Assembly: GCF_023241715.1 (NCBI RefSeq)
Contig: NZ_JALQCW010000047.1
Span: 1 to 47,761 of the forward strand
Origin: Pseudomonas morbosilactucae
GTDB taxonomy: Bacteria; Pseudomonadota; Gammaproteobacteria; Pseudomonadales; Pseudomonadaceae
Direction: 5' to 3'
DNA length: 47,761 bases
Under the pieces are notes generated by a model. The model was given only the letters and a program-made list of their open reading frames with translations. It was not told the origin of the DNA and searched no databases. Made by a program: the position numbers and the translations under genes. How positions within the stretch are numbered: the stretch's first letter is position 1; the number at the start of each line of letters is the position of its first letter. This document shows positions 37,219 to 45,098 of the stretch, in pieces.

Positions 37219-38508
37219 ATGGCAAAAATCGTCGACATCAAAGGTCGTGAAGTTCTCGACTCCCGTGGCAATCCCACCGTCGAAGCGGACGTGCTTCTCG
37301 ATAACGGCATCATCGGCAGTGCTTGCGCGCCGTCCGGTGCCTCCACCGGCTCGCGTGAAGCGCTCGAGCTGCGTGATGGCGACAAGAGCCGTTACCTGGG
37401 TAAAGGCGTACTCAAAGCCGTAGCCAACATCAACGGCCCGATCCGCGACCTGCTGCTGGGCACAGACCCAAGCGACCAGAAAGCGCTGGATCACGCGATG
37501 ATCAAGCTCGACGGCACTGAAAACAAAGCCACCTTGGGCGCCAACGCCATCCTCGCTGTGTCCCTGGCTGCTGCCAAGGCTGCTGCCCAGGACCAGGACC
37601 TGCCGCTGTACGCCCACATTGCCAACCTCAACGGCACGCCGGGTGTGTACTCGATGCCGGTGCCGATGATGAACATCATCAACGGTGGCGAGCACGCTGA
37701 TAACAACGTCGACATCCAAGAGTTCATGGTCCAGCCGGTGGGCGCCAAGTCGTTCTCGGAAGGCCTGCGCATGGGTACCGAGATTTTCCACCACCTCAAA
37801 GCCGTGCTCAAAGCCCGTGGCCTGAACACTGCCGTGGGTGACGAAGGTGGTTTCGCGCCGAACCTGGCGTCCAACGAAGACGCGCTGAAAGTCATCTCCG
37901 AAGCCGTGGCCAATGCGGGCTACACCCTGGGCACCGACGTGACCCTGGCTCTGGACTGCGCGGCCAGCGAGTTCTACGAAGACGGCAAGTACAACCTGTC
38001 GGGTGAAGGCCAGGTGTTCACCGCTGAAGGTTTCGCCGACTACCTGAAAGGTCTGACCGAGCGTTACCCGATCATCTCCATCGAAGACGGCCTGGACGAG
38101 TCCGACTGGGCTGGCTGGAAAATCCTCACCGACAAGATCGGCGAGAAGACCCAGCTGGTGGGCGACGACCTGTTCGTGACCAACACCAAGATCCTGAAAG
38201 AAGGCATCGACAAGAAGATCGCCAACTCGATCCTGATCAAGTTCAACCAGATCGGCACCCTTACCGAAACCCTGGAAGCCATCCAGATGGCCAAGGCCGC
38301 TGGTTACACCGCAGTGATCTCGCACCGTTCCGGCGAAACCGAAGACTCCACCATTGCCGACCTGGCGGTGGGGACTGCGGCTGGCCAGATCAAGACCGGC
38401 TCCCTGTGCCGTTCCGACCGCGTTTCCAAGTACAACCAATTGCTGCGTATCGAAGAGCAATTGAACGGCAAGGCCAAGTACAACGGTCGCAGCGAGTTTC
38501 GCGGCTGA
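37219..38508 (+). CDS. eno: Enolase
   Basis: A 429-residue glycolytic enzyme converting 2-phosphoglycerate to PEP, also a usual RNA degradosome partner. The family start MAKIVDIKGREVLDSRGNPT is at ATG 37219; the frame is open 39 codons earlier through the repeat, which is not coding. Motifs are ASTGSREALELRDGD (mobile loop), PVPMMNIINGGEHADNN, GDEGGFAPN, SIEDGLDESDW, LVGDDLFVTN, LIKFNQIGT and the catalytic-Lys region VISHRSGETED. The codon bias is strong. Confidence 0.98.
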   Translation: MAKIVDIKGREVLDSRGNPTVEADVLLDNGIIGSACAPSGASTGSREALELRDGDKSRYLGKGVLKAVANINGPIRDLLLGTDPSDQKALDHAMIKLDGTENKATLGANAILAVSLAAAKAAAQDQDLPLYAHIANLNGTPGVYSMPVPMMNIINGGEHADNNVDIQEFMVQPVGAKSFSEGLRMGTEIFHHLKAVLKARGLNTAVGDEGGFAPNLASNEDALKVISEAVANAGYTLGTDVTLALDCAASEFYEDGKYNLSGEGQVFTAEGFADYLKGLTERYPIISIEDGLDESDWAGWKILTDKIGEKTQLVGDDLFVTNTKILKEGIDKKIANSILIKFNQIGTLTETLEAIQMAKAAGYTAVISHRSGETEDSTIADLAVGTAAGQIKTGSLCRSDRVSKYNQLLRIEEQLNGKAKYNGRSEFRG

Positions 38509-38589
38509 GCCTTAGCGGTTAAAAAGACAGCGGATTGTGTCGAAAAAGTCGCAAAAGCGTACTGTTTGCCTCTAATCTGATGCCTTACA

Positions 38590-38621
38590 AGCACAAGCCT
38601 GGTTCTTCCAGGCTTCGTGCT
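38590..38621 (+). terminator. Long hairpin downstream of eno
   Basis: AGCACAAGCCTGG (38590-38602) pairs with CCAGGCTTCGTGCT (38608-38621) with one bulged base and a 5-base loop. There is no T-run, so it may protect the 3' end of the eno mRNA or terminate with Rho rather than act alone. Confidence 0.55.
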
Positions 38622-38680
38622 ATCAGTCGGTTCGAAGTTGTTGGCATGGCTGTCTTTTTTCACTGGAAACCTGATATTCG

Positions 38681-38959
38681 ATGCGCAGTCCCAATTGGTT
38701 GTTCCTGGTCTTGCTCCTGCTGCTGGCTGGCCTGCAGTACCGCCTGTGGGTGGGAAATGGCAGCCTGGCCCAGGTGGCTGACCTGACTCAGCAGATTGCT
38801 GACCAGCACGCTGAAAACGAGCGTCTGTTGGAGCGCAACCGCGTACTCGATGCCGAGGTCATGGAGTTGAAAAAGGGCATGGAGACCGTTGAAGAACGGG
38901 CTCGCCATGAGTTGGGCATGGTCAAGGAGGGCGAAACCCTCTACCAGTTGGCCCAATGA
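38681..38959 (+). CDS. ftsB: FtsB, cell division protein
   Basis: A 92-residue bitopic inner-membrane protein of the FtsQBL complex. A membrane helix at the N-terminus (WLFLVLLLLLAGLQYRLWVG) is followed by a periplasmic coiled coil (LTQQIADQHAENERLLERNR) and the conserved end VEERARHELGMVKEGETLYQ. It overlaps ispD by four bases (ATGA). The eno-ftsB-ispD order is common in gammaproteobacteria. Confidence 0.95.
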   Translation: MRSPNWLFLVLLLLLAGLQYRLWVGNGSLAQVADLTQQIADQHAENERLLERNRVLDAEVMELKKGMETVEERARHELGMVKEGETLYQLAQ

Positions 38960-39669
38960 CTGAAGTTCTGCCGGCCTTCTGGGCCGTGATTCCTGCCGCG
39001 GGCATTGGTGCCCGTATGGCCGCGGACCGCCCCAAGCAATACCTGCAGCTGGGTGGCCGCACTATTCTCGAACACAGCCTTGGCTGTTTCCTCGATCACC
39101 CCGGCCTCAAGGGCCTGGTGGTCAGTCTTGCTGTTGATGATCCTTACTGGCCCAACTTGGCGTGCGCCACTGACCTGCGTATTCATCGTGCGCAGGGGGG
39201 GGCGGAGCGCTCGGGCTCGGTGCTCAATGCGTTGCTGCAACTTAATGCCTTGGGCGCCAGTGACGATGATTGGGTCTTGGTGCACGATGCCGCGCGGCCT
39301 AACTTGAGCCGTGATGACCTCGACAAACTGCTGGCCGAACTCGCCGACGACCCGGTGGGCGGCCTCCTGGCGGTGCCGGCCCGCGATACCCTCAAGCGCG
39401 TCGACAAGCACGGGCGCGTGGTGGAAACCGTCGACCGCAGCCTAATCTGGCAAGCCTATACGCCGCAGATGTTTCGCCTGGGTGCGTTGCATCGCGCCTT
39501 GGCCGACAGCCTGGTCGCCGATGCGCTGATCACCGATGAAGCCTCCGCGATGGAATGGTCCGGCCAGGCGCCGCGCCTGATCGAGGGGCGCTCGGACAAT
39601 ATCAAGGTGACTCGGCCGGAAGACCTGGAGTGGCTGCGGTTGCGCTGGTCCAACCGCCGTCCTTTGTAG
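38956..39669 (+). CDS. ispD: IspD, 2-C-methyl-D-erythritol 4-phosphate cytidylyltransferase
   Basis: A 237-residue MEP-pathway enzyme attaching CMP to MEP. The nucleotide-binding N-terminus is AVIPAAGIGARMAADRPKQY; VLVHDAARPNLSRDDL, VPARDTLKRV, WQAYTPQMFRLGAL and ITDEASAMEWSG follow. The TAG stop (39667-39669) is part of the TGTAGGG end of a palindromic repeat, so the terminal residues RRPL abut repeat DNA. Its pathway neighbour ispF is 3 kb away, separated here by the formaldehyde genes. Confidence 0.96.
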   Translation: MTEVLPAFWAVIPAAGIGARMAADRPKQYLQLGGRTILEHSLGCFLDHPGLKGLVVSLAVDDPYWPNLACATDLRIHRAQGGAERSGSVLNALLQLNALGASDDDWVLVHDAARPNLSRDDLDKLLAELADDPVGGLLAVPARDTLKRVDKHGRVVETVDRSLIWQAYTPQMFRLGALHRALADSLVADALITDEASAMEWSGQAPRLIEGRSDNIKVTRPEDLEWLRLRWSNRRPL

Positions 39670-39729
39670 GGCCTGGTTTTTCGGCAGTGATTTGAGAGCC
39701 TTCATCGCCAGCAAGTCGGCTTCTACGGG
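39666..39729. repeat. Palindromic repeat shared by the ends of ispD and the LysR gene
   Basis: A degenerate copy of the family: left end TGTAGGGCCTGG, right end ATCGCCAGCAAGTCGGC then TTCTACGGG. It fills the entire gap between the convergent ispD and LysR genes. Its left GTAG gives the ispD stop and its right CTAC gives, on the other strand, the LysR stop. Confidence 0.7.
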
Positions 39730-40625
39730 TTGTGTTCGTACTCGGGCCGTTCGGCCAATCCTTCCTTCAGAAAATCCACCAGTTTCCTGACCTTCGGCGA
39801 CAAATGTCGCTGCTGTGGATACAGCGCCCACACCGCCGTATTCGGCGGCTGATGCGCCTCCAATAGCGATACCAGTGCGCCGCTGTGCAAATGCTCCAGC
39901 ACGTAATAGTCCGGCAACTGGCACAAACCGACCCCTTGCAACGCCGCATCCAGCACTGCCTGCCCACTGTTGCAGCGCCAGTTGCCCTGGACCCGCTGGG
40001 AAAACTCCCGCCCATCCTGGGCCAGTTGCCAAACGTCCGAGCTGCCAATCAGGCAGTTATGCCGGCTCAGTTCCGACAAGCTATGAGGCCGGCCATACCG
40101 AGCCAGGTAGGACGGCGACGCGCACAAGTACATGCGTCGCGGCGCCAGCCGGCTGGCGACCATGCGTGAGTCTTGCAGGCGCCCAAGACGAATCGCCAGG
40201 TCCAGGCCTTCGTGCACCAGGTCCAGTTGGCGATTGCTCAGCTCGATATCCACCCGCAGTTGTGGATAGAGCGCCATGAACCGCGTCACCAGCGGCACGA
40301 TGAAGCGTTCGCCATAGGCCACTGCGCAGGTCATGCGCAACATGCCTTTGGGTTCGCTGGTGAGGTCGCCGACAGCGCGCAAGGCCTCTTCACGACCGTC
40401 CTGCAAGCGCTGGCAATGTTGCAAAAACGTTTGCCCGGCCTCGGTCAGGGTGACGCGTCGGGTGCTGCGGTACAGCAGGCGGGTTTGCAGGCGCTCTTCA
40501 AGGCGCGCCACTTGCCGGCTGATGTGGGAGGACGACACCCCGAGGCGCTCTGCCGCGGCTGTGAATTGGCTGTATTCGGCCACAGCCACGAACTCATCGA
40601 TGCCCTCCCAGCGGTTCTCATTCAT
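39723..40625 (-). CDS. LysR-family transcriptional regulator (probable regulator of adhC)
   Basis: A 300-residue LTTR. The N-terminal winged helix-turn-helix reads FVAVAEYSQFTAAAERLGVS then SHISRQVARLEERL and TRLLYRSTRRVTLTEAG. The effector-binding domain follows (MLRMTCAVAYGERFIVPLVT onward). It is divergent from adhC across 108 bases, the usual layout of an LTTR and its target. In P. aeruginosa a LysR gene at this place is annotated, as I recall, as GfnR, a regulator of glutathione-dependent formaldehyde detoxification; equivalence here is inferred from position. Its TAG stop lies in the end of a palindromic repeat. Confidence 0.88.
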   Translation of the reverse strand: MNENRWEGIDEFVAVAEYSQFTAAAERLGVSSSHISRQVARLEERLQTRLLYRSTRRVTLTEAGQTFLQHCQRLQDGREEALRAVGDLTSEPKGMLRMTCAVAYGERFIVPLVTRFMALYPQLRVDIELSNRQLDLVHEGLDLAIRLGRLQDSRMVASRLAPRRMYLCASPSYLARYGRPHSLSELSRHNCLIGSSDVWQLAQDGREFSQRVQGNWRCNSGQAVLDAALQGVGLCQLPDYYVLEHLHSGALVSLLEAHQPPNTAVWALYPQQRHLSPKVRKLVDFLKEGLAERPEYEHNP

Positions 40626-40690
40626 GTTGATTGTCCCTGTGCCGCAATAATGTTTTGCTTTTGTCTGGATTATTCATCCTGGTGCGCTGT

Positions 40691-40719
40691 TTTACACTCC
40701 CTGTCTCGTTTTTTATTCG
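40691..40719 (+). promoter_or_regulatory. Candidate adhC promoter
   Basis: TTTACA (40691-40696) and TATTCG (40714-40719) are spaced by 17 bases, with the adhC ATG 15 bases beyond the -10. The match is moderate, as expected for a promoter activated by a LysR regulator bound in the 108-base divergent region. I could not pin down the regulator's operator. Confidence 0.4.
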
Positions 40720-40733
40720 CTTGGAGAAACAGG

Positions 40734-41846
40734 ATGATCAAGTCGCGCGCTGCCGTTGCCTTTGAGGCCAAGAAACCTCTGGAAATCGTTGAAGTCGATG
40801 TCGCGATGCCCAAGGCTGGCGAGGTCCTGCTGCGGGTCGTCGCTTCCGGCGTTTGTCACACCGATGCCTACACCCTGTCTGGCGCTGACCCGGAAGGCAT
40901 CTTCCCGTCGATCCTCGGCCACGAAGGTGGTGCCGTGGTCGAAGCCATCGGTGAGGGCGTGACCTCGGTAGCGGTCGGCGATCATGTGATCCCGCTGTAC
41001 ACCCCGGAATGCGGCCAGTGCAAATTCTGCCGCTCGGGCAAAACCAACCTCTGCCAGGCCATTCGTGCCACCCAGGGCAAGGGCCTGATGCCAGACGGCA
41101 CCACTCGCTTTTCCTACAAAGGTCAGCCAATTTTCCACTACATGGGCACCTCGACTTTTTCCGAGTACACCGTGTTGCCGGAAATCTCGGTGGCCAAGAT
41201 CCCGCAAGAAGCGCCCCTGGAAAAAGTCTGCCTGCTGGGTTGCGGCGTCACCACCGGCATCGGTGCGGTCATCAACACCGCCAAGGTCAAGCCGGGCGAT
41301 ACCGTGGCCATCTTCGGTCTCGGTGGTATCGGCCTGTCGGCGGTGATTGGTGCGGTCAAAGCCAAGGCTGGCCGGATCATTGCCATCGACATCAACCCGG
41401 CCAAGTTCGAAATCGCCAAGCAACTGGGGGCCACCGATTGCGTCAATCCGAAGGACTTCGATCGTCCGATCCAGGACGTGATCGTCGACATGACCGACGG
41501 CGGCGTGGACTTCTCTTTTGAATGCATCGGCAACGTGCAACTGATGCGCGCCGCCCTCGAGTGCTGCCACAAAGGCTGGGGCGAGTCGGTGATCATCGGC
41601 GTGGCCGGTGCCGGTCAGGAAATCGCTACCCGTCCTTTCCAACTGGTGACCGGTCGCGTCTGGCGCGGTTCGGCGTTCGGCGGTGTGCGCGGTCGTTCCG
41701 AGCTGCCGAGCTACGTGGAAATGGCCCAGACCGGCGAGATCCCGCTGGACACCTTCATCACCCACACCATGGGCCTGGAAGACATCAACAAGGCTTTTGA
41801 CCTGATGCACGAAGGCAAGAGCATCCGTACTGTCATTCATTTCTGA
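40734..41846 (+). CDS. adhC: S-(hydroxymethyl)glutathione dehydrogenase / class III alcohol dehydrogenase
   Basis: A 370-residue zinc enzyme oxidising S-hydroxymethylglutathione (formaldehyde plus glutathione) to S-formylglutathione with NAD. The catalytic zinc site uses Cys41 in SGVCHTDAYTLSG and His in LGHEGG (62-66). The structural zinc cysteines are 93, 96, 99 and 107 in PECGQCKFCRSGKTNLC. The NAD fold has IFGLGGIGLSAVIGAV. ATG 40734 has GGAG nine bases upstream; the open frame before it is antisense to the LysR gene. The next enzyme of the pathway, immediately downstream, is frameshifted. Confidence 0.96.
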   Translation: MIKSRAAVAFEAKKPLEIVEVDVAMPKAGEVLLRVVASGVCHTDAYTLSGADPEGIFPSILGHEGGAVVEAIGEGVTSVAVGDHVIPLYTPECGQCKFCRSGKTNLCQAIRATQGKGLMPDGTTRFSYKGQPIFHYMGTSTFSEYTVLPEISVAKIPQEAPLEKVCLLGCGVTTGIGAVINTAKVKPGDTVAIFGLGGIGLSAVIGAVKAKAGRIIAIDINPAKFEIAKQLGATDCVNPKDFDRPIQDVIVDMTDGGVDFSFECIGNVQLMRAALECCHKGWGESVIIGVAGAGQEIATRPFQLVTGRVWRGSAFGGVRGRSELPSYVEMAQTGEIPLDTFITHTMGLEDINKAFDLMHEGKSIRTVIHF

Positions 41847-41870
41847 AGCAGCTGTAAGCCACAAGCCACC

Positions 41871-41930
41871 AGCTGCAAGTGAGCGCGCCTGACTTGCAGC
41901 TGGAAGCTTGCAACTTGTAGCTGGGAGCAT
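41871..41930. repeat. AGCTGCAAG-type palindromes between adhC and the hydrolase
   Basis: AGCTGCAAGT (41871-41880) and ACTTGCAGCT (41892-41901) are perfect inverted arms with an 11-base spacer. The flanks carry related pieces (AGCAGCTGTAAGCC before, AGCTTGCAACTTGTAGCT after). This is a second repeat family, unrelated to the TGTAGGAGC type, and it fills the gap between two genes expected to form one operon. Confidence 0.7.
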
Positions 41931-41934
41931 TCCC

Positions 41935-42779
41935 ATGACCTTGGAAAATATTTCCTGCCAGAAGAGTTTTGGTGGCTGGCACAAACGATACAAACACAGC
42001 TCCCGCGTGCTGGGTTGCGACATGGTGTTTGCCGTCTACCTGCCGCCGCAAGCGGAGCAGGGGGTCAAGCTGCCGGTGTTGTACTGGTTGTCTGGCTTGA
42101 CCTGCACTGATGAGAACTTCATGCACAAGGCGGGCGCATGCGCATGGCGGCCGAGTTGGGCTTGATCATCGTCGCGCCGGATACCAGCCCCCGCGGAGCC
42201 GGGGTGCCGGGCGATCCGGACGGCGCCTGGGATTTCGGCCTGGGCGCCGGGTTCTACCTGAACGCGACCCAGGAACCTTGGGCGCAGCATTACCGCATGC
42301 ATGACTATGTGGTGCAGGAGTTGCCGGCCCTGGTGGAGGCGCATTTCCCGGCTTCGGACAAGCGCGGCATCAGTGGGCACTCCATGGGCGGGCACGGCGC
42401 GCTGGTCTGCGCATTGCGCAACCCAGGGCGTTATCAGTCGGTTTCGGCCTTTGCGCCGATCAGCAATCCGATGGATTGCCCTTGGGGGCAGAAAGCCTTC
42501 TCCCGCTACCTGGGCGAGGAGCGTTCGCGGTGGCGCGAGTGGGATGCCAGCGTGCTGATTGCTGAGGCCAGCGAGAAGCTGCCGTTGCTGGTGGATCAAG
42601 GCGATCGTGATGATTTCCTGGCGGCCCAGCTCAAGCCCGAAGTCCTGCAACAAGCGGCGAAAAACGCCGGTCATCCGCTGACCCTGCGACTGCAGCCAGG
42701 CTATGACCACAGCTATTTCTTCATCGTCAGTTTTATTGACGACCACCTGCAGCATCATGCGCAGGCTCTTAGCGCCTAA
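41935..42779 (+). pseudogene. fghA: S-formylglutathione hydrolase with a single-base frameshift
   Basis: An esterase-D-like serine hydrolase that turns S-formylglutathione into formate and glutathione, completing formaldehyde detoxification after AdhC. ATG 41935 opens MTLENISCQKSFGGW, which reads normally through LSGLTCTDENFMHKAGA, then leaves the family and stops at 42163-42165. The rest continues in another frame from 42138: MAAELGLIIVAPDTSPRG, the nucleophile motif GHSMGGHGA, and the DQGDRDDF and GYDHSYFF regions with catalytic Asp and His, to TAA 42777-42779. Adding one base near 42138 would restore a 281-residue protein, the normal length. The nucleophile half lacks the N-terminal third, so it is probably inactive unless this is a sequencing error. 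Confidence 0.88.
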
Positions 42780-42803
42780 TGTCCGACAAAGCAGGTAGAA
42801 TCA

Positions 42804-42832
42804 CGCCCTGACTCAATCAGGGCGTTTTTTTT
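42804..42832 (+). terminator. Terminator-like hairpin directly abutting the ispF start
   Basis: CGCCCTGA (42804-42811) pairs with TCAGGGCG (42817-42824) with a 5-base loop, followed by eight T residues (42825-42832) that run into the ispF ATG at 42833. It has all features of an intrinsic terminator for the upstream transcript. Because it also occupies the place of the ispF ribosome-binding site, it may act as a leader element. A -10-like TAGAAT lies at 42796-42801, just before the stem. Confidence 0.75.
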
Positions 42833-43306
42833 ATGCGTATTGGCCACGGCTATGATGTGCACCGTTTCGCTGAGGGCGATTTCATTACCCTGGGCGGGGT
42901 GCGTATTGCACACGGTTTCGGGTTGCTCGCTCATTCTGACGGCGACGTGCTGTTGCATGCGCTGAGCGATGCGTTGCTCGGCGCGGCGGCATTGGGCGAT
43001 ATCGGCAAACACTTTCCAGACACCGATCCGCAGTTCAAGGGGGCAGACAGCCGGGTGTTGCTGCGTCACGTCGTCGCGCTGATCCATGCCAAAGGCTGGA
43101 AAGTCGGCAATGTCGACAACACCATTGTCGCTCAGGCGCCGAAAATGGCGCCCCATATTGAAAGCATGCGCGCGCTGATCGCTGCGGATCTGCAAGTCGA
43201 ATTGGATCAAGTGAACGTGAAAGCTACCACCACCGAAAAGCTCGGTTTTGTCGGCCGTGAAGAAGGCATTGCCGTGCATTCCGTTGCCTTGTTGCTACGC
43301 GCATGA
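42833..43306 (+). CDS. ispF: IspF, 2-C-methyl-D-erythritol 2,4-cyclodiphosphate synthase
   Basis: A 157-residue trimeric MEP-pathway enzyme. Metal ligands Asp8 and His10 lie in GHGYDVHRFAEGD and His42 in HSDGDVLLHALSDALLGAA. The DIGKHFPDTDPQFKGADS loop and TTTEKLGFVGREEGI C-terminus are intact. There is no normal Shine-Dalgarno: the eight bases before ATG are all T, part of a terminator-like hairpin. The stop overlaps truD by four bases (ATGA). Confidence 0.96.
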   Translation: MRIGHGYDVHRFAEGDFITLGGVRIAHGFGLLAHSDGDVLLHALSDALLGAAALGDIGKHFPDTDPQFKGADSRVLLRHVVALIHAKGWKVGNVDNTIVAQAPKMAPHIESMRALIAADLQVELDQVNVKATTTEKLGFVGREEGIAVHSVALLLRA

Positions 43307-44361
43307 CGGAACTGCAATTGCTGGGCCCGCGTGCCTATGGTCAAGCCCTGGGCAGTGCCGTGCTCAAAGCCACCGCTGAAGATTTCCAGGTCGATGAAGT
43401 GCTGGATATTCCCTTGAGTGGCGACGGTGAACACCTGTGGCTCTGGGTGGAGAAACGCGGCCTGAATACCGAGGAAGCAGCCCGGCGTATTGCCAAGGCG
43501 GCGGGTGTGCCTCTGCGTACTGTCAGCTACGCGGGGCTCAAGGATCGCCAGGCCCTGACCCGTCAGTGGTTCAGTGTGCAACTGCCAGGCAAGGCCGATC
43601 CGGATATGAGCGCGGCCGAAAATGACACCCTGAAAATCCTCAAGCAGACCCGTCACAAGCGCAAATTGCAGCGCGGCGCTCATGCGGCCAACGGCTTCAC
43701 ATTGCGCCTGACCGAACTCAAGGGCGACCAGGCGGGTATCGACGAGCGCTTGAAGACCATCGCCCAGCAGGGCATTCCCAATTACTTCGGTGCCCAGCGT
43801 TTCGGCCATAACGGTGGCAACCTGGTGGATGCCCGGGATTGGGCCGCTCGCAAGGCCCTGCCTGAGCAGCGCAATGTGCGTTCGCGCCTGCTTTCCACGG
43901 CCCGCAGCTACTTGTTCAACCAGGTGCTGGCGGCGCGTGTGGCGGATGGCAGTTGGCAGCGCGCCCAGGTCGGCGATCTGCTGGCCTTCACCGATAGCCG
44001 CAGTTTCTTCCCGGCGGGGGAGGCCGAGTGCAGTGACCCGCGCCTGGCGATTCTCGATCTGCACCCGACCGGTCCGCAGTGGGGCGAAGGTGATTCCCCT
44101 GCCAGCGGCGTGACCCAGGCCCTGGAGCAGGACATTGCGGCCCGTGAGACGGATTTGCGGGACTGGTTGATAAAAGCGGGAATGAGCCACGAACGTCGCA
44201 TCCTGCGGCTGCCCATTGGCGGGTTGACGTGGCATTATCCCGAGCCTGACATTCTGCAATTGGAATTCGTCCTGCCGGCTGGATGCTTCGCCACTGTATT
44301 GGTGCGCGAACTCGTCGATCTGGTGCCGGTGGGGCAGACGGACAGCCCATGCGTATTCTGA
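43303..44361 (+). CDS. truD: TruD, tRNA pseudouridine(13) synthase
   Basis: A 352-residue pseudouridine synthase acting on U13 of tRNA-Glu. The catalytic Asp81 is in SYAGLKDRQALTRQWFSVQ. Other conserved parts are FQVDEVLDIPLSGDGEHLW, GIPNYFGAQRFGHNGGNL and RSYLFNQVLAARV. It overlaps ispF by four bases and surE by 13 bases, so the whole ispF-truD-surE-pcm run is probably one coupled transcript. Confidence 0.95.
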   Translation: MTELQLLGPRAYGQALGSAVLKATAEDFQVDEVLDIPLSGDGEHLWLWVEKRGLNTEEAARRIAKAAGVPLRTVSYAGLKDRQALTRQWFSVQLPGKADPDMSAAENDTLKILKQTRHKRKLQRGAHAANGFTLRLTELKGDQAGIDERLKTIAQQGIPNYFGAQRFGHNGGNLVDARDWAARKALPEQRNVRSRLLSTARSYLFNQVLAARVADGSWQRAQVGDLLAFTDSRSFFPAGEAECSDPRLAILDLHPTGPQWGEGDSPASGVTQALEQDIAARETDLRDWLIKAGMSHERRILRLPIGGLTWHYPEPDILQLEFVLPAGCFATVLVRELVDLVPVGQTDSPCVF

Positions 44362-45098
44362 TTTCTAACGACGATGGCGTCACCGCTCCCGGCCTCGCCG
44401 CGCTGCATGCTGCGCTGGTGGATTATGCCGAGTGCGTGGTGGTTGCCCCGGATCAAGATAAAAGCGGCGCCAGCAGCTCGCTGACGCTCGACCGTCCGTT
44501 GCACGCCCAGACCTTGGGCAACGGTTTTATCAGTATCAACGGTACGCCCACCGACTGCGTGCACCTGGGCCTTAATGGCTTGCTCGAAAGTCCCCCCGAC
44601 ATGGTGGTTTCCGGCATTAACCTGGGCGCCAACCTGGGGGACGACGTGCTGTATTCGGGCACTGTCGCTGCGGCGCTCGAAGGTCGTTTTCTGGATCTGC
44701 CGGCCTTCGCGTTTTCGTTCGTATCGCGCCAGCTGGAGAACCTGCCCACGGCGGCCTACTTCGCGCGCAAACTGGTGGCGGCTCACGCCTCGCTGCAGCT
44801 GCCGCCGCGTACGGTGTTGAACGTGAACATCCCCAACCTGCCGCTGGACCATATCCGTGGTATCCAGTTGACGCGCCTGGGGCACCGCGCCCGCGCCGCC
44901 GCGCCGATGAAAGTCGTCGATCCGCGGGGCAAGGCCGGTTACTGGATTGCCGCAGCCGGTGACGCCGAAGACGGTGGCCCGGGAACGGATTTCCATGCGG
45001 TGATGCAGGGGTATGTGTCGGTGACTCCACTGCAACTGGATCGAACCTTCAACGAGGCGTTCAGAACACTCGACGGCTGGCTGGAGGGACTGCGCTGA
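44349..45098 (+). CDS. surE: SurE, 5'/3'-nucleotidase
   Basis: A 249-residue metal-dependent nucleoside monophosphate phosphatase linked to stationary-phase survival. Metal ligands Asp8 and Asp9 are in MRILISNDDGVTAPGL; Ser39 is in DQDKSGASSSLTL; VVSGINLGANLGDDVLYSGT carries the conserved Asn. Start ATG 44349 lies inside the end of truD. The last base overlaps pcm (TGATG). Confidence 0.96.
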   Translation: MRILISNDDGVTAPGLAALHAALVDYAECVVVAPDQDKSGASSSLTLDRPLHAQTLGNGFISINGTPTDCVHLGLNGLLESPPDMVVSGINLGANLGDDVLYSGTVAAALEGRFLDLPAFAFSFVSRQLENLPTAAYFARKLVAAHASLQLPPRTVLNVNIPNLPLDHIRGIQLTRLGHRARAAAPMKVVDPRGKAGYWIAAAGDAEDGGPGTDFHAVMQGYVSVTPLQLDRTFNEAFRTLDGWLEGLR

